A DNA stretch of 53,050 bases from G020348385 sp964580235 (GTDB lineage: Bacteria; Acidobacteriota; Aminicenantia; Aminicenantales; Aminicenantaceae), in the NCBI GenBank assembly GCA_964580235.1, contig CAZOJY010000008.1:1-53050 (forward strand). The letters are read 5' to 3'. The notes below the pieces were generated by a model that ran no database searches, had not been told where the DNA came from, and saw only the letters and a list, made by a program, of their open reading frames with translations. Below, in pieces: positions 1-7,832 of this stretch. Each line of letters starts with the position of its first letter. Position 1 is the first letter of the stretch. The translations under genes were made by a program, and so were the position numbers.

Positions 1-175
1 CAATACAGCATTGCCGACAATATGGGATACCCCTATTGTTACCCTCGAAGAACGGATCGTGAAGGCTAAACCTCAATGGTCGCTTCAACCATCTATAAAA
101 GCCGATTTAGAGCCAATTCTTATCACGGAAATGGAAATGCTATCATAGCCTGGATAATTTATGAATTATCCAGGC
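1..175. repeat. Mosaic of three dispersed repeat modules
   Basis: This gene-free stretch holds three modules, each with a second copy elsewhere in the window. Bases 1-16 and 42-66 match 43054-43069 (15 of 16) and 43095-43119 (25 of 25), with exactly 25 unrelated bases between the two conserved blocks in both copies. Bases 121-148 match the reverse complement of 35156-35183 at 26 of 28 positions. Bases 148-175 form a perfect 12-bp inverted repeat, arms GCCTGGATAATT and its complement around a TATG loop, and most of it recurs at 14670-14695. This looks like the end of a repeat element or a pile-up of relics. The window begins inside it, so its left limit is unknown. Confidence 0.6.
148..175. 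repeat. Perfect palindrome, 12-bp arms with 4-base loop
   Basis: Arms at 148-159 and 164-175 are perfectly complementary around TATG at 160-163. No T-run follows, so it is not a standard terminator. The same palindrome with shortened arms occurs at 14671-14694, and single half-site-like copies lie in other intergenic gaps. Confidence 0.75.
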
Positions 176-198
176 AAATGTAGTAAAATGGGGAAAGT

Positions 199-453
199 AT
201 GGAAAAAAAGGGAACGGTTTTGAAGGGCAGCCGGTTCGAACTCCGATTTTACGAAGGTTATAAAAAAAAGGAGACGCCGAGGTCCGTCGTTATCGGCAGC
301 CGGGAATTCAGGATTGACAGAGTTCTGGATAGAAAAAGAGTTTTAAACGAACAAACAGGAAAAAAAACCGAACTTTTTACCTGTGAGATGGAAGGGCAAA
401 AAATACGGCTTACCGTCCATGAGTCCGGCAAGTTCACGATAACATACATGTAA
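199..453 (+). CDS. Small basic hypothetical protein (84 aa)
   Basis: I do not recognise this protein. The ATG at 199 follows a purine-rich GGGGAAAG sequence at a workable spacing, which supports translation. The product is rich in Lys, Arg and Glu, has no signal peptide, membrane segment or cysteine cluster, and alternates short hydrophobic and charged stretches as a small all-beta fold would. It begins 23 bases after a perfect palindrome, and about 525 bases without a gene follow it, so it appears to stand alone. A sequence resembling a tRNA T-loop lies inside it but has no tRNA around it. It could be a real small protein or a chance ORF beside repeats. Confidence 0.45.
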   Translation: MEKKGTVLKGSRFELRFYEGYKKKETPRSVVIGSREFRIDRVLDRKRVLNEQTGKKTELFTCEMEGQKIRLTVHESGKFTITYM

Positions 454-912
454 TATTATATCCGCCGCCGGTAAGAAAATTTCAAGAATACACTGTAACT
501 GGTCTGGCCGTACCTTTTTGATTCCCCGCGGAGAAGATCATTGTCAACCCCGAGGAAAAAGACCGTTCCCGGCTCAGGATGAAACTAATGAGAAAGCTCC
601 CGTAAATTTTTTTGTAAAAATGATTGCAGTCGGCAATTGCCCTCAAGGATAGAGCTTTGGAAATCTGGTAAGTGGTCCGCTGGCAGATAACATTGAAATC
701 AAATACCCCTTTTCCTCCTCAATTATCCAGAAAGTCTGCTAGCTCAAATGGAAGTGGAAATTTTGTGGAAATCCACTCCCAAGTACCCTGCCATATCATT
801 GACGTGTTAAGTTAACGAATTGCACATCCAAAAAGTCTATACTCTCCCTGAATTATTCATAATAAATGTCAATACATAATTCATTTTCAGAAAACCAAAA
901 TCGCAGAGAGCC
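454..912. other. Gene-free stretch with one repeat half-site
   Basis: No convincing ORF, tRNA or terminator is visible. The stretch contains a copy of the CTGAATTATTCATAA motif at 848-862 that recurs in other intergenic gaps. The promoter of the downstream hydrolase gene begins at 913. Confidence 0.5.
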
Positions 913-942
913 TTGTCAAGATGATGCAGGAAAAACTATAAT
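913..942 (+). promoter_or_regulatory. Sigma70-type promoter for the C26-like hydrolase
   Basis: TTGTCA at 913-918 and TATAAT at 937-942 are separated by 18 bases. The predicted start of transcription leaves about 30 bases before the ATG at 979, including a GGGAG ribosome-binding sequence. Confidence 0.6.
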
Positions 943-978
943 GAGCTCTCAATTTAAAAAATATCGGGAGATCACCAC

Positions 979-2169
979 ATGAAAAAAGTGTTCCACAAAA
1001 AACTTCTTTTTGTACTTCTTGTTTGCTGTTTATTCTGGATCGGTTCACTCTGGTGTCAAACAGATCAACGCTTCTTTGATGATGCCCCGCAACGGTCGAA
1101 CGAGGTCCGTCTTCTCATCCTCCATCCTTCGACAGCAAACCTCCGCACGCTTTTAGAGCTCCGGAACCATAAGCTCATTCCGATCGAGAATCTGATTGTC
1201 ATTGGCCTCTTTCACGAAAAACAACTAACCAATTTCGAGGCGTCCCTCCGTTATACGCGAGAGAATGGATTTGACTGGATCAAATTCCATAAACTCAGCG
1301 AAGATTTAAATCCAGGAAACCTGTTTCAAAACAATACATTAAGTGACGAATTGAGAAAGATATTCTCGTATTCGGACGGGCTGGTCCTGTTCGGCGGAGA
1401 CGACATTCCTCCATCTGTGTATGAGGAAAAGACCAGCCTTTTGACGGGTATTATCACCCCATACCGAAATTATCTCGCAGCGATGGCAATTTTCAATCTT
1501 CTCGGAGGATGGCAGGATAAAACCTTCAAATCCTATCTTGAGTCTAATCCAGAATTCCCGATTCTTGGCCTGTGTCTCGGCTGCCAGAGTTTGAATGTGG
1601 GCTCAGGGGGAACTCTTTTTCAGGATATCCCTTCTGAAATCTACGGAAAAAAATTCTATGAAGATATCATCGCCATGCCCAGGGAAAACTGGCATAAAAA
1701 TCCTTTTTCCGAACTTTATCCGGGAGAGTTTCGTTCATGCAATATGCACCGGATCAAGCTTACAGAGACCGGCAAATTCATCAGGGATTGGGGATTTAAA
1801 AAAAAGGATACTCCTTTCATCTACAGCTCCCATCATCAATCGATCCGGAAACTCGGGAAAGGCTTCAGGGTCATCGCAACATCGATGGACGGCAAAGTGA
1901 TCGAAGCCATCGAACACAAAACATACCCCAATGTCCTGGGAGTGCAGTTCCATCCGGAAGCACGCCTATTATGGGATGCAGGCAAAAAATCCCGCTTAAC
2001 TCCAGAAGACAAGGAGGAATACAATCTTCTCTCCATCCTGGAAAAAAATCCCCCAAGCCTTGCATTCCATAAAAAGCTCTGGTCCTGGTTCACCCAGAAA
2101 CTGACGGCTTCCCATAAGCTCAGAATGAGAAAAAGCATTAAAAATAGCTTCACATCTAAAAATAATTGA
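979..2169 (+). CDS. Exported peptidase C26 / class I glutamine amidotransferase-like hydrolase
   Basis: The protein (396 aa) opens with a basic stretch and a hydrophobic segment ending near Cys-Gln at residues 26-27, read as a signal peptide. The body carries class I amidotransferase features: a nucleophile elbow GLCLGCQ around residue 199 and the catalytic-His motif GVQFHPEA near residue 320. Family members (gamma-glutamyl-GABA hydrolase PuuD-like, peptidase C26) cleave gamma-glutamyl amide bonds. They are usually about 250 aa and cytosolic, so an exported, longer version is unusual. The C-terminal 60 residues are basic and look like an extra tail. GGGAG precedes the ATG. It appears to be monocistronic; the short unit at 2193 has its own promoter. 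The substrate cannot be deduced. Confidence 0.75.
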   Translation: MKKVFHKKLLFVLLVCCLFWIGSLWCQTDQRFFDDAPQRSNEVRLLILHPSTANLRTLLELRNHKLIPIENLIVIGLFHEKQLTNFEASLRYTRENGFDWIKFHKLSEDLNPGNLFQNNTLSDELRKIFSYSDGLVLFGGDDIPPSVYEEKTSLLTGIITPYRNYLAAMAIFNLLGGWQDKTFKSYLESNPEFPILGLCLGCQSLNVGSGGTLFQDIPSEIYGKKFYEDIIAMPRENWHKNPFSELYPGEFRSCNMHRIKLTETGKFIRDWGFKKKDTPFIYSSHHQSIRKLGKGFRVIATSMDGKVIEAIEHKTYPNVLGVQFHPEARLLWDAGKKSRLTPEDKEEYNLLSILEKNPPSLAFHKKLWSWFTQKLTASHKLRMRKSIKNSFTSKNN

Positions 2170-2192
2170 AATAAGAGAAAAAGGAAGCGAGC

Positions 2193-2221
2193 TTGACATT
2201 TTCCTATATATCTTATATATT
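2193..2221 (+). promoter_or_regulatory. Near-consensus sigma70 promoter of the short unit
   Basis: Consensus TTGACA at 2193-2198 and TATATT at 2216-2221 are separated by 17 bases. This is one of the strongest promoter matches in the window and sits 24 bases after the stop codon of the upstream hydrolase gene. Confidence 0.75.
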
Positions 2222-2257
2222 TAATATTGTATACTTAAATTCAAACAGGAGGCTCTG

Positions 2258-2320
2258 ATGAAAAAATATGCCGTACCCAGAGTGGCTCATTGTTCGGAAG
2301 GGTGCCACCCCCTATCCTGA
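2258..2320 (+). CDS. 20-residue sORF with its own promoter, RBS and terminator
   Basis: An ATG at 2258 follows a perfect AGGAGG (2247-2252) with 5-base spacing, and reads MKKYAVPRVAHCSEGCHPLS before TGA at 2318. The unit has its own near-consensus promoter (2193-2221) and a strong hairpin terminator (2365-2403), so about 170 nt of RNA would be made. The peptide carries His-Cys-x3-Cys-His, a compact potential metal site; Cys-x3-Cys-His also resembles a rare variant of the haem c motif. No maturation enzyme is adjacent, and the upstream gene is an exported amidotransferase-like hydrolase. It could be a functional micropeptide, a leader, or a regulatory RNA that happens to carry an ORF. The ribosome-binding site favours translation. 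Confidence 0.5.
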   Translation: MKKYAVPRVAHCSEGCHPLS

Positions 2321-2364
2321 GTATGATGTAAAACTGCTTTTTACGTTTAAAGGGAAATAGCCAG

Positions 2365-2403
2365 AGCTCTTCATCCCAGGTGTGGGATGGAGAGCTTTTT
2401 TTT
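2365..2403. terminator. Strong intrinsic terminator, possibly bidirectional
   Basis: The stem pairs AGCTCTTCATCCCA (2365-2378) with its complement (2383-2396), with one G-U pair and a 4-base loop, followed by a T-run to 2403. It ends the short plus-strand unit. It also lies just beyond the end of the minus-strand rfaE2 operon, though on that strand the U-run is weaker. Confidence 0.85.
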
Positions 2404-2406
2404 CGC

Positions 2407-2895
2407 CTATTCTAGGGAATGAATAATTTTTTCAAGAAGCGATGTTGTGGACTGCCCCTTACGCAGGGAAACAAGCACAACCTTTCCTCCCGCTTCTTCG
2501 ACTTCCTTCCGGCCCACAACTTTATCCTTCTCCCAATCCTTTCCTTTGACAAGAATATCAGGGAGAAGCGTGGATATGACTTTCCGGGGAGTCTCGTCGG
2601 AAAAGGGAATAAGATAATCGACAAACTCGATAGCCTCTAAAATCTCGAGCCTTTCTGCCAGAAGGAATATCGGTCTCGAAGCTCCTTTGATTTTCCTGAT
2701 CGATCGGTCGTCGTTGACGGCCACGATTAAAACATCGCCGAGCTTTTTGGCTTCTTTAAACAGGAACACATGACCTGCGTGGATGAGATCAAAGCATCCG
2801 TTCGTAAAGACCACCCTCCTGCCTTCTTTTTTGAGAGAGGCCCTTATTTTTTCGAGGTCTCGGAGGGAATGAATTTTATTAATCGATGTACCCAA
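2407..2895 (-). CDS. rfaE2: D-glycero-beta-D-manno-heptose 1-phosphate adenylyltransferase
   Basis: This 162-aa protein matches the adenylyltransferase half of HldE/RfaE. TNGCFDLIHAGH (about residues 31-42) contains the nucleotidyltransferase HxGH motif, and QSTTSLLEKI near the C-terminus is typical of the group. It transfers AMP from ATP to heptose 1-phosphate, giving ADP-heptose for the LPS inner core. The kinase half is not in this window. The reading starts at TTG; no ATG or GTG lies close by, and the N-terminal length suits the family. It overlaps the end of the DUF2061 gene by 17 bases and is the last gene of the minus-strand operon. Confidence 0.9.
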   Translation of the reverse strand: MGTSINKIHSLRDLEKIRASLKKEGRRVVFTNGCFDLIHAGHVFLFKEAKKLGDVLIVAVNDDRSIRKIKGASRPIFLLAERLEILEAIEFVDYLIPFSDETPRKVISTLLPDILVKGKDWEKDKVVGRKEVEEAGGKVVLVSLRKGQSTTSLLEKIIHSLE

Positions 2896-3199
2896 GGTCT
2901 TTAAGATAATTTTTTATTTTTTCCATGTCGTCAGGAGTAACATCACGGTTGACCGGGAGGGTCGAGAGAGGATGCCTTTTCGTTCCCCAGCGAACTTTGT
3001 GCCACACCCTCTCGTGAAGATAATAAAATGCCATCTTGGCAATAACCTCGATGACGCCAAATCCCAACGTGACTAACGGCTCTTTCGTCAACAGGTAAAC
3101 AATAGTCATGCTGGTTATAGTCGCCACTATTCTCCAGCTTACGGCCTTTGCAACGGTCCTTGACCGGGATTCGACAGGGACGCCCTTGAATTTTCTCAC
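2879..3199 (-). CDS. DUF2061 small membrane protein
   Basis: The 106-aa protein has the conserved start of DUF2061 (SRSRTVAKAVSWRIVATITS), two hydrophobic stretches at roughly residues 25-60, and the following YYLHERVWHKVRWG. It then has a soluble charged tail of about 35 residues. The family is found beside or fused to sulfate-activation and surface-sugar genes, but its function is not established. Translation starts at GTG, supported by AGGAG 8 bases upstream. It lies between wzt (47 bases away) and rfaE2 (17-base overlap), consistent with co-expression with envelope genes. Confidence 0.8.
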   Translation of the reverse strand: MRKFKGVPVESRSRTVAKAVSWRIVATITSMTIVYLLTKEPLVTLGFGVIEVIAKMAFYYLHERVWHKVRWGTKRHPLSTLPVNRDVTPDDMEKIKNYLKDLGYID

Positions 3200-3246
3200 T
3201 GTTTTTTCTCCTGGCGGCTATAATACAAAATACTCTCCCATTCTAT

Positions 3247-4536
3247 CTAGGCTCTTCTCAAGGATGGCGGTTTGATATTGATAGAAGGGGAAAAAGACCA
3301 AAAGTGTTCCGGTCGGAACACACCGACATCCTTGTTTAAAGAAGACATCATGAAAGTGTACATGTTGCGGTGGTAATCGTACGGATAGCCATCCTTTTTA
3401 TGGGTGGCCACATCCAAATAATAGGTTCCGTTTATCAGATTCAATTTTTCTATCCGGAACACAACCTTTCCCTTTCCGTCTATGGAAAGCGGCATAAAAT
3501 CTTCGCTGTTTGTGTTTGTGCCGTAGCAGTTGATCCCCTGTGAATTGAAGATGCCTATTCCAAAAACAAAATCCTTAATCCGAGACTTCGCCACAACATC
3601 TATTTCAATTTTCATTCCTTCATCCGGGGAGAACACATGTTTTTCTTTTCCCTCCAGGTTTTTCATCTTGACCTTCGTGATCTCGATCTCTTTCCCTCCC
3701 CACCTTCCCTCCCGTCTGTCTTCTGCCTCCTCCTCTCTCTTGACCTCCGCTTCGATGGTTTTCTGGCGATTCTCGAACTCTTCTTCCTTCATCCCGGCGA
3801 TATCCTGGAGATAAGCATCGATCGTGCGCTTAGGTTCGCTGATCATCTGCATCTTTCCTTCTTTAAGCCACAGAACCTGGTCACAAATCTTCTCGACTGT
3901 GGACAAATCATGGCTAACAAACAGTATGGTTTTATTCCGGCGGCGAAAATCATCGATCCGATCCAGGCATTTCGGAACAAAAGAGGCATCTCCAACCGCC
4001 AGAACCTCATCGATCAGGAGGACATCCGGATTAACATTTATGGCGATCGAAAATCCCAACCTCATGTACATGCCAGAGGAGTAAGTTTTGACCGGCGCTT
4101 CTATGAAGTCCTCAAGCTGGGCAAATCGGACGATGTTTTCATATTTAGCAGCGATTTCTTTTTTGGAAAGGCCAAGCATAATGCCGTTGATAAAGACATT
4201 CTCCCGCCCGGAAATCTCCGGATGAAATCCTGCCCCTAGCTCGATCAAAGCCGACACTTTTCCCCGCACAGAAACCCTCCCGGAAGTCGGTTTGGCAATC
4301 CCGGTGATAATCTTAAGAAGTGTGCTTTTGCCCGAGCCGTTTTCACCAATGACTCCAAAGGTCGTGCCTTCTTTGACCTTAAAATTCACATTGTCCAGGG
4401 CTGTAACCAGTTCATCGGGCCGGAAATCTTTGAAAAAATCGCCTTTGACAAAAGAGCTCTTGAATGTCTTGAACCGGTGGCGTGAGGAGTACTTCTGGTA
4501 TATCCGCGTGACATTCTCCACGTCAATGGTAATCAA
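3247..4536 (-). CDS. wzt: Polysaccharide ABC exporter ATPase with Wzt-type C-terminal domain
   Basis: The first 240 residues are an ABC ATPase: Walker A GENGSGKST at 64-72, signature YSSGMYMRLG near 152-161, Walker B VLLIDE near 172-177 and H-loop VSHD. GAGFHPEISGREN is typical of the Wzt/TagH/RfbE group. A charged linker (about 245-280) leads to a C-terminal beta-rich domain of about 150 residues. In Wzt proteins this domain binds the modified end of the glycan and couples termination to export. Translation starts at TTG directly after the Wzm stop codon, with AGGAGG 5 bases upstream, so the two subunits are tightly coupled. The glycan itself is probably made by enzymes in the 14.9-31.9 kb locus; this is inference. 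Confidence 0.9.
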   Translation of the reverse strand: MITIDVENVTRIYQKYSSRHRFKTFKSSFVKGDFFKDFRPDELVTALDNVNFKVKEGTTFGVIGENGSGKSTLLKIITGIAKPTSGRVSVRGKVSALIELGAGFHPEISGRENVFINGIMLGLSKKEIAAKYENIVRFAQLEDFIEAPVKTYSSGMYMRLGFSIAINVNPDVLLIDEVLAVGDASFVPKCLDRIDDFRRRNKTILFVSHDLSTVEKICDQVLWLKEGKMQMISEPKRTIDAYLQDIAGMKEEEFENRQKTIEAEVKREEEAEDRREGRWGGKEIEITKVKMKNLEGKEKHVFSPDEGMKIEIDVVAKSRIKDFVFGIGIFNSQGINCYGTNTNSEDFMPLSIDGKGKVVFRIEKLNLINGTYYLDVATHKKDGYPYDYHRNMYTFMMSSLNKDVGVFRPEHFWSFSPSINIKPPSLRRA

Positions 4537-5355
4537 TTAAACCTCCTCGGGAAATGAATCACGAAGCCGGTCAAAAATGGCATATCCGATGATAAACAAT
4601 ACCAATGAAACCAAAAGCGTTATGCCCAGTCTTCGCCATCGGATCATCTCTCCGAAATACACACAGTTCTGGTAGCCCTGCATGATGTGGGTCATCGGAT
4701 TGATATCGAGCATAAGCCGAAGCCACTTGTGTTTTTGTATACTCTCGAAGGTCACAGGATAGATGATCGGAGAGGAAAAAAACCATAACGTCAGCATGTT
4801 AGCCAGTATGTCCTTGACATCACGGAAGTGAACAGTTAAGGAAGAAACAATCAGGGCAAATCCGAGGGAGAAAACAAACTGCACCAGGATGACAAGGGGA
4901 AGGAAAAGAATGTAAACGGTGAACTTTTTGAGCATGATCAAGGCAAAAAGAAATAAAATCGGAAGCCCGAACACAAAATGGACAAAATTGGCAGTAACGA
5001 CGACTACCGGGAGGATCTCGACAGGAAACAGGATTTTTTTGATCAGGTTCCCCTGGACCATCAACACATTAGCCGACTCCAGAGCCGATGAGGAAAACCA
5101 GGTCCATGGCAGAACCCCACAGAAGAGAAAAAGGGCATACATATAGGGATTCCCTCCAAAGGCAGGATCTCGCGGCCGGATAATGAATCCAAACACGATC
5201 GTATAGACGATCATCAGGAGGAGTGGATTTAAAAAAGACCAGAGGAAGCCCAGGATCGTCCCCCGGTAACGGGCTTTGAGTTCCCGGCTGACCAGATTCT
5301 GGATAAGAACCCGGCATTTATATAATTCTTTCAAATTTTTAAACAGACGAAGCAT
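4537..5355 (-). CDS. wzm: Polysaccharide ABC exporter permease
   Basis: This 272-aa membrane protein has the ABC-2 permease features of Wzm/TagG: a cytoplasmic amphipathic N-terminus (LVSRELKARYRGTILGFLWSF) and about six transmembrane segments. With Wzt it forms the channel that moves lipid-linked O-antigen or a similar glycan across the inner membrane. The open frame extends 35 codons further upstream, but the ATG at 5355 has GGGGAG at good spacing and gives the usual N-terminus. It overlaps the end of the preceding methyltransferase gene by 17 bases, and its stop codon touches the TTG start of wzt. Confidence 0.9.
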   Translation of the reverse strand: MLRLFKNLKELYKCRVLIQNLVSRELKARYRGTILGFLWSFLNPLLLMIVYTIVFGFIIRPRDPAFGGNPYMYALFLFCGVLPWTWFSSSALESANVLMVQGNLIKKILFPVEILPVVVVTANFVHFVFGLPILFLFALIMLKKFTVYILFLPLVILVQFVFSLGFALIVSSLTVHFRDVKDILANMLTLWFFSSPIIYPVTFESIQKHKWLRLMLDINPMTHIMQGYQNCVYFGEMIRWRRLGITLLVSLVLFIIGYAIFDRLRDSFPEEV

Positions 5356-6091
5356 GAGTTCTCCCCGCAAAAATTTCTTTGGCTTCCGGCGTGTACTCCC
5401 CGGTATCATCCAAAAGCACAAACGGCGGCAAAATCCGTGTATCAGAGAATGAAAAAACACACTGGGAGAGCAAAAAATTTGGCTGGATTCCTTTCCGGGG
5501 ATACACTAACCGCATCTCTTTCACATTCAATCCCGCTTTTTTGACGGCCTGAGCAAACTCCGGTTTTCTCTTTGCCGTAAAAATGAAGTATGCTCTTCCC
5601 TTCTTTTTTAAAAGAGCGGCCGTTTTTTGCATTATTCCAAGAATATCACATTTTATCTCGTGTTTCGCAATCAATTTTTCCGGCATAACGCTAAAACGCC
5701 CCGCTTCCGCCTTAATGTATGGGGGGTTGGAAAAAACAACATCAAACTTGCCTTTCGGACAGAAGTTGAGAAAGTTGCTATGGACAACACAGATCCTGCT
5801 TTCGAGCTGATTGAGCTGCACGTTCCGCCGTGCCAGCTCTGCCAGCGATTTCTGAATCTCGACGGCCGTGATGTGCAAAAAAGGTTTGATGCTCAACAAC
5901 AAAGAAATAATCCCGCAGCCCGTGCCAATCTCCAGGCACCTGTCTGTGTTTTTTGTCTGGATAAAATCTGCCAGCAGTGGGGCGTCTACGGCAAACCTGT
6001 ACCCCCTTTTTTTTTGGTTAACAAGAATGCGGCCGTGATAAAAAGTATCCTGCGTCTCATCCTTACCCTTCAGAAGGCTGTTTTTTCTCAT
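5339..6091 (-). CDS. TrmN6-like N6-adenine tRNA methyltransferase
   Basis: The protein (about 250 aa) is a Rossmann-fold SAM methyltransferase: motif I CLEIGTGCGIIS, and the catalytic VVFSNPPYIK of N6-adenine methylases. The N-terminal GYRFAVDAPLLADFI matches the TrmN6 (YfiC) type, which methylates A37 of tRNA1(Val). I start it at the ATG at 6091, preceded by ACAGGG; the frame is open to 6166, but that lies deep inside atpC. It overlaps atpC by 29 bases and wzm by 17, so it sits inside the ATP synthase-exporter operon. The exact RNA target is inferred from family similarity. Confidence 0.8.
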   Translation of the reverse strand: MRKNSLLKGKDETQDTFYHGRILVNQKKRGYRFAVDAPLLADFIQTKNTDRCLEIGTGCGIISLLLSIKPFLHITAVEIQKSLAELARRNVQLNQLESRICVVHSNFLNFCPKGKFDVVFSNPPYIKAEAGRFSVMPEKLIAKHEIKCDILGIMQKTAALLKKKGRAYFIFTAKRKPEFAQAVKKAGLNVKEMRLVYPRKGIQPNFLLSQCVFSFSDTRILPPFVLLDDTGEYTPEAKEIFAGRTHASSV

Positions 6092-6356
6092 CTTTGCCCT
6101 GTTCTGTAAAAACAAACACTCGGTCAGGAAGAACCTCCGCATATCCGCTTTGAATCGGAAGTTCATTCTTTTTTTGCGACCGCATATAAGTCAGCTGTCC
6201 CTGGCCCAGAGTCACCAGCAAAGGTCTGTGCCCAGGGAGAATTCCCAAATAACCTTCCAGACTGGGAAGGGATACTTCCTGGACCTCCTCATCCACAAGA
6301 ATTTTGGAAGGGCTGATCACTTTAAGGTGGATTGATGCCGGCAAATTTTGGCTCAT
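6063..6356 (-). CDS. atpC: ATP synthase epsilon subunit, lacking C-terminal helical domain
   Basis: At 97 residues this contains only the N-terminal beta-sandwich of epsilon (SLPSLEGYLGILPGHRPLLVTLGQG). It then stops in a short charged tail where typical epsilon subunits (130-140 aa) continue with two alpha helices. That helical hairpin mediates inhibition of ATP hydrolysis in many bacteria, so this enzyme should lack epsilon-type inhibition. The reading frame ends cleanly, and the next gene overlaps it, so this does not look like a sequencing break. It overlaps atpD by 4 bases. Confidence 0.9.
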   Translation of the reverse strand: MSQNLPASIHLKVISPSKILVDEEVQEVSLPSLEGYLGILPGHRPLLVTLGQGQLTYMRSQKKNELPIQSGYAEVLPDRVFVFTEQGKDEKKQPSEG

Positions 6357-7816
6357 GCTGATTTCAGTTGCTCTGCCTTTTCGATCACCTCGTCGATTCT
6401 ACCAACCATGTAAAAGGCCTGCTCGGGTTTGTCATCATGTTTCCCTTCTACGATCTCTTTAAAACCCCGGACCGTCTCGGCAATCGGCACGTATTTCCCT
6501 TCTCGCCCGGTAAACTCCTGGGCCACATTAAACGGCTGAGACAGAAACCGTTGAATTTTTCGTGCTCGGGCAACGATGAGTTTATCCTCATCGGAAAGCT
6601 CTTCCAGCCCGAGTATGGTGATGATATCCTGAAGGTCTTTGTGCCGCTGCAGGATTTCCTTGACCTCTTTTGCCACCATGTAATGATCCTCTCCGATAAC
6701 TTGGGGATCCAGAATCCGCGAGAAAGAACTTAACGGATCTACGGCCGGATAGATGCCGATTTCTGTCAAGGCTCGGGATAAATTTGTCGTGGCATCCAGA
6801 TGGGAGAACGTGGTGGCGGGCGCAGGATCGGTGAAATCGTCAGCAGGAACATATATGGCTTGAACAGAGGTGATGGACCCTTTTTTCGTGGAGGTAATGC
6901 GCTCTTCCAGCTCTCCCAATTCGGTCGCCAGGTTGGGCTGGTAACCCACGGCCGATGGCATTCGTCCCAGCAAGGCCGACACTTCCGAACCCGCCTGAAC
7001 AAACCGGAAAATGTTATCAATAAAAAGCAGAATATCCTGGTTCATCTCGTCACGGAAATACTCAGCCACAGACAATGCGGACAGACCGACACGCAATCGA
7101 GCCCCTGGGGGCTCGGTCATTTGGCCATAGATCAAGGCCGTCTTATCGATAACGCCCGATTCCTTCATCTCCAGCCAGAGGTCGTTTCCTTCGCGTGTTC
7201 TTTCCCCGATTCCGGCAAATACAGAATACCCGCCATGTTCCTGGGCCACGTTGTTTATCAGCTCCATGATGATAACGGTCTTTCCCACACCAGCTCCCCC
7301 AAACAACCCGATTTTGCCCCCCTTGAGGAAAGGTTGGATAAGGTCGATGACTTTGATGCCGGTTTCAAATATTTCCAGCTCTGTGCTTTGATCTTCCAGA
7401 GGAGGGGGAAGGCGGTGGATGGGATATTTTTTTTTCGCTTTGATCGGGCCCTGATGATCTACGGGCTCTCCGATGACATTGATCATCCGGCCCAAAGTTT
7501 CTTCTCCTACAGGAACCTCTATCGGGCTATTCAGATCCGCAGCCTTCATCCCCCGGGCCAATCCATCTGTGGGATGCATGGACACACAACGGACCTTATC
7601 TTCCCCCAGATGTTGTTCGGCTTCGACAATGATGTCAACAGGAGTCGGTGTATCAAATCCTTCGCTGGTGATACGCACAGCGTTGAATATTTCAGGCAGA
7701 TTTTGCCCCTTGAATTCCACATCAACCACAGGGCCGATAACCTGGACAACACGGCCGACAGCTCCAGACTCTTCCTTTTTCGGCTTCTTTTTTTGTTTCT
7801 TTTCTTCATTTTGCAT
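6353..7816 (-). CDS. atpD: F1 ATP synthase beta subunit
   Basis: The catalytic subunit of F1 is recognised from Walker A GGAGVGKT, the GERTREGNDL motif, the DELSEEDK-like DEDKLIVARARKIQRF segment and strong overall conservation. I start it at the ATG at 7816, preceded by GGAG, giving 487 aa. The open frame runs to 7855 inside atpG. The product begins with a Lys/Glu-rich extension of about 20 residues before the conserved AVGRVVQVIGPVVDVEF, longer than in E. coli. It lies 16 bases after atpG and overlaps atpC by 4 bases. Confidence 0.97.
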   Translation of the reverse strand: MQNEEKKQKKKPKKEESGAVGRVVQVIGPVVDVEFKGQNLPEIFNAVRITSEGFDTPTPVDIIVEAEQHLGEDKVRCVSMHPTDGLARGMKAADLNSPIEVPVGEETLGRMINVIGEPVDHQGPIKAKKKYPIHRLPPPLEDQSTELEIFETGIKVIDLIQPFLKGGKIGLFGGAGVGKTVIIMELINNVAQEHGGYSVFAGIGERTREGNDLWLEMKESGVIDKTALIYGQMTEPPGARLRVGLSALSVAEYFRDEMNQDILLFIDNIFRFVQAGSEVSALLGRMPSAVGYQPNLATELGELEERITSTKKGSITSVQAIYVPADDFTDPAPATTFSHLDATTNLSRALTEIGIYPAVDPLSSFSRILDPQVIGEDHYMVAKEVKEILQRHKDLQDIITILGLEELSDEDKLIVARARKIQRFLSQPFNVAQEFTGREGKYVPIAETVRGFKEIVEGKHDDKPEQAFYMVGRIDEVIEKAEQLKSA

Positions 7817-7832
7817 TTTGCACTCCGCGGTT

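Noticed and set aside
225..250. tRNA T-loop-like GGTTCGAACTCC
   Set aside because: It lies inside the small ORF at 199-453, and no acceptor stem, D-arm or anticodon arm can be drawn around it.
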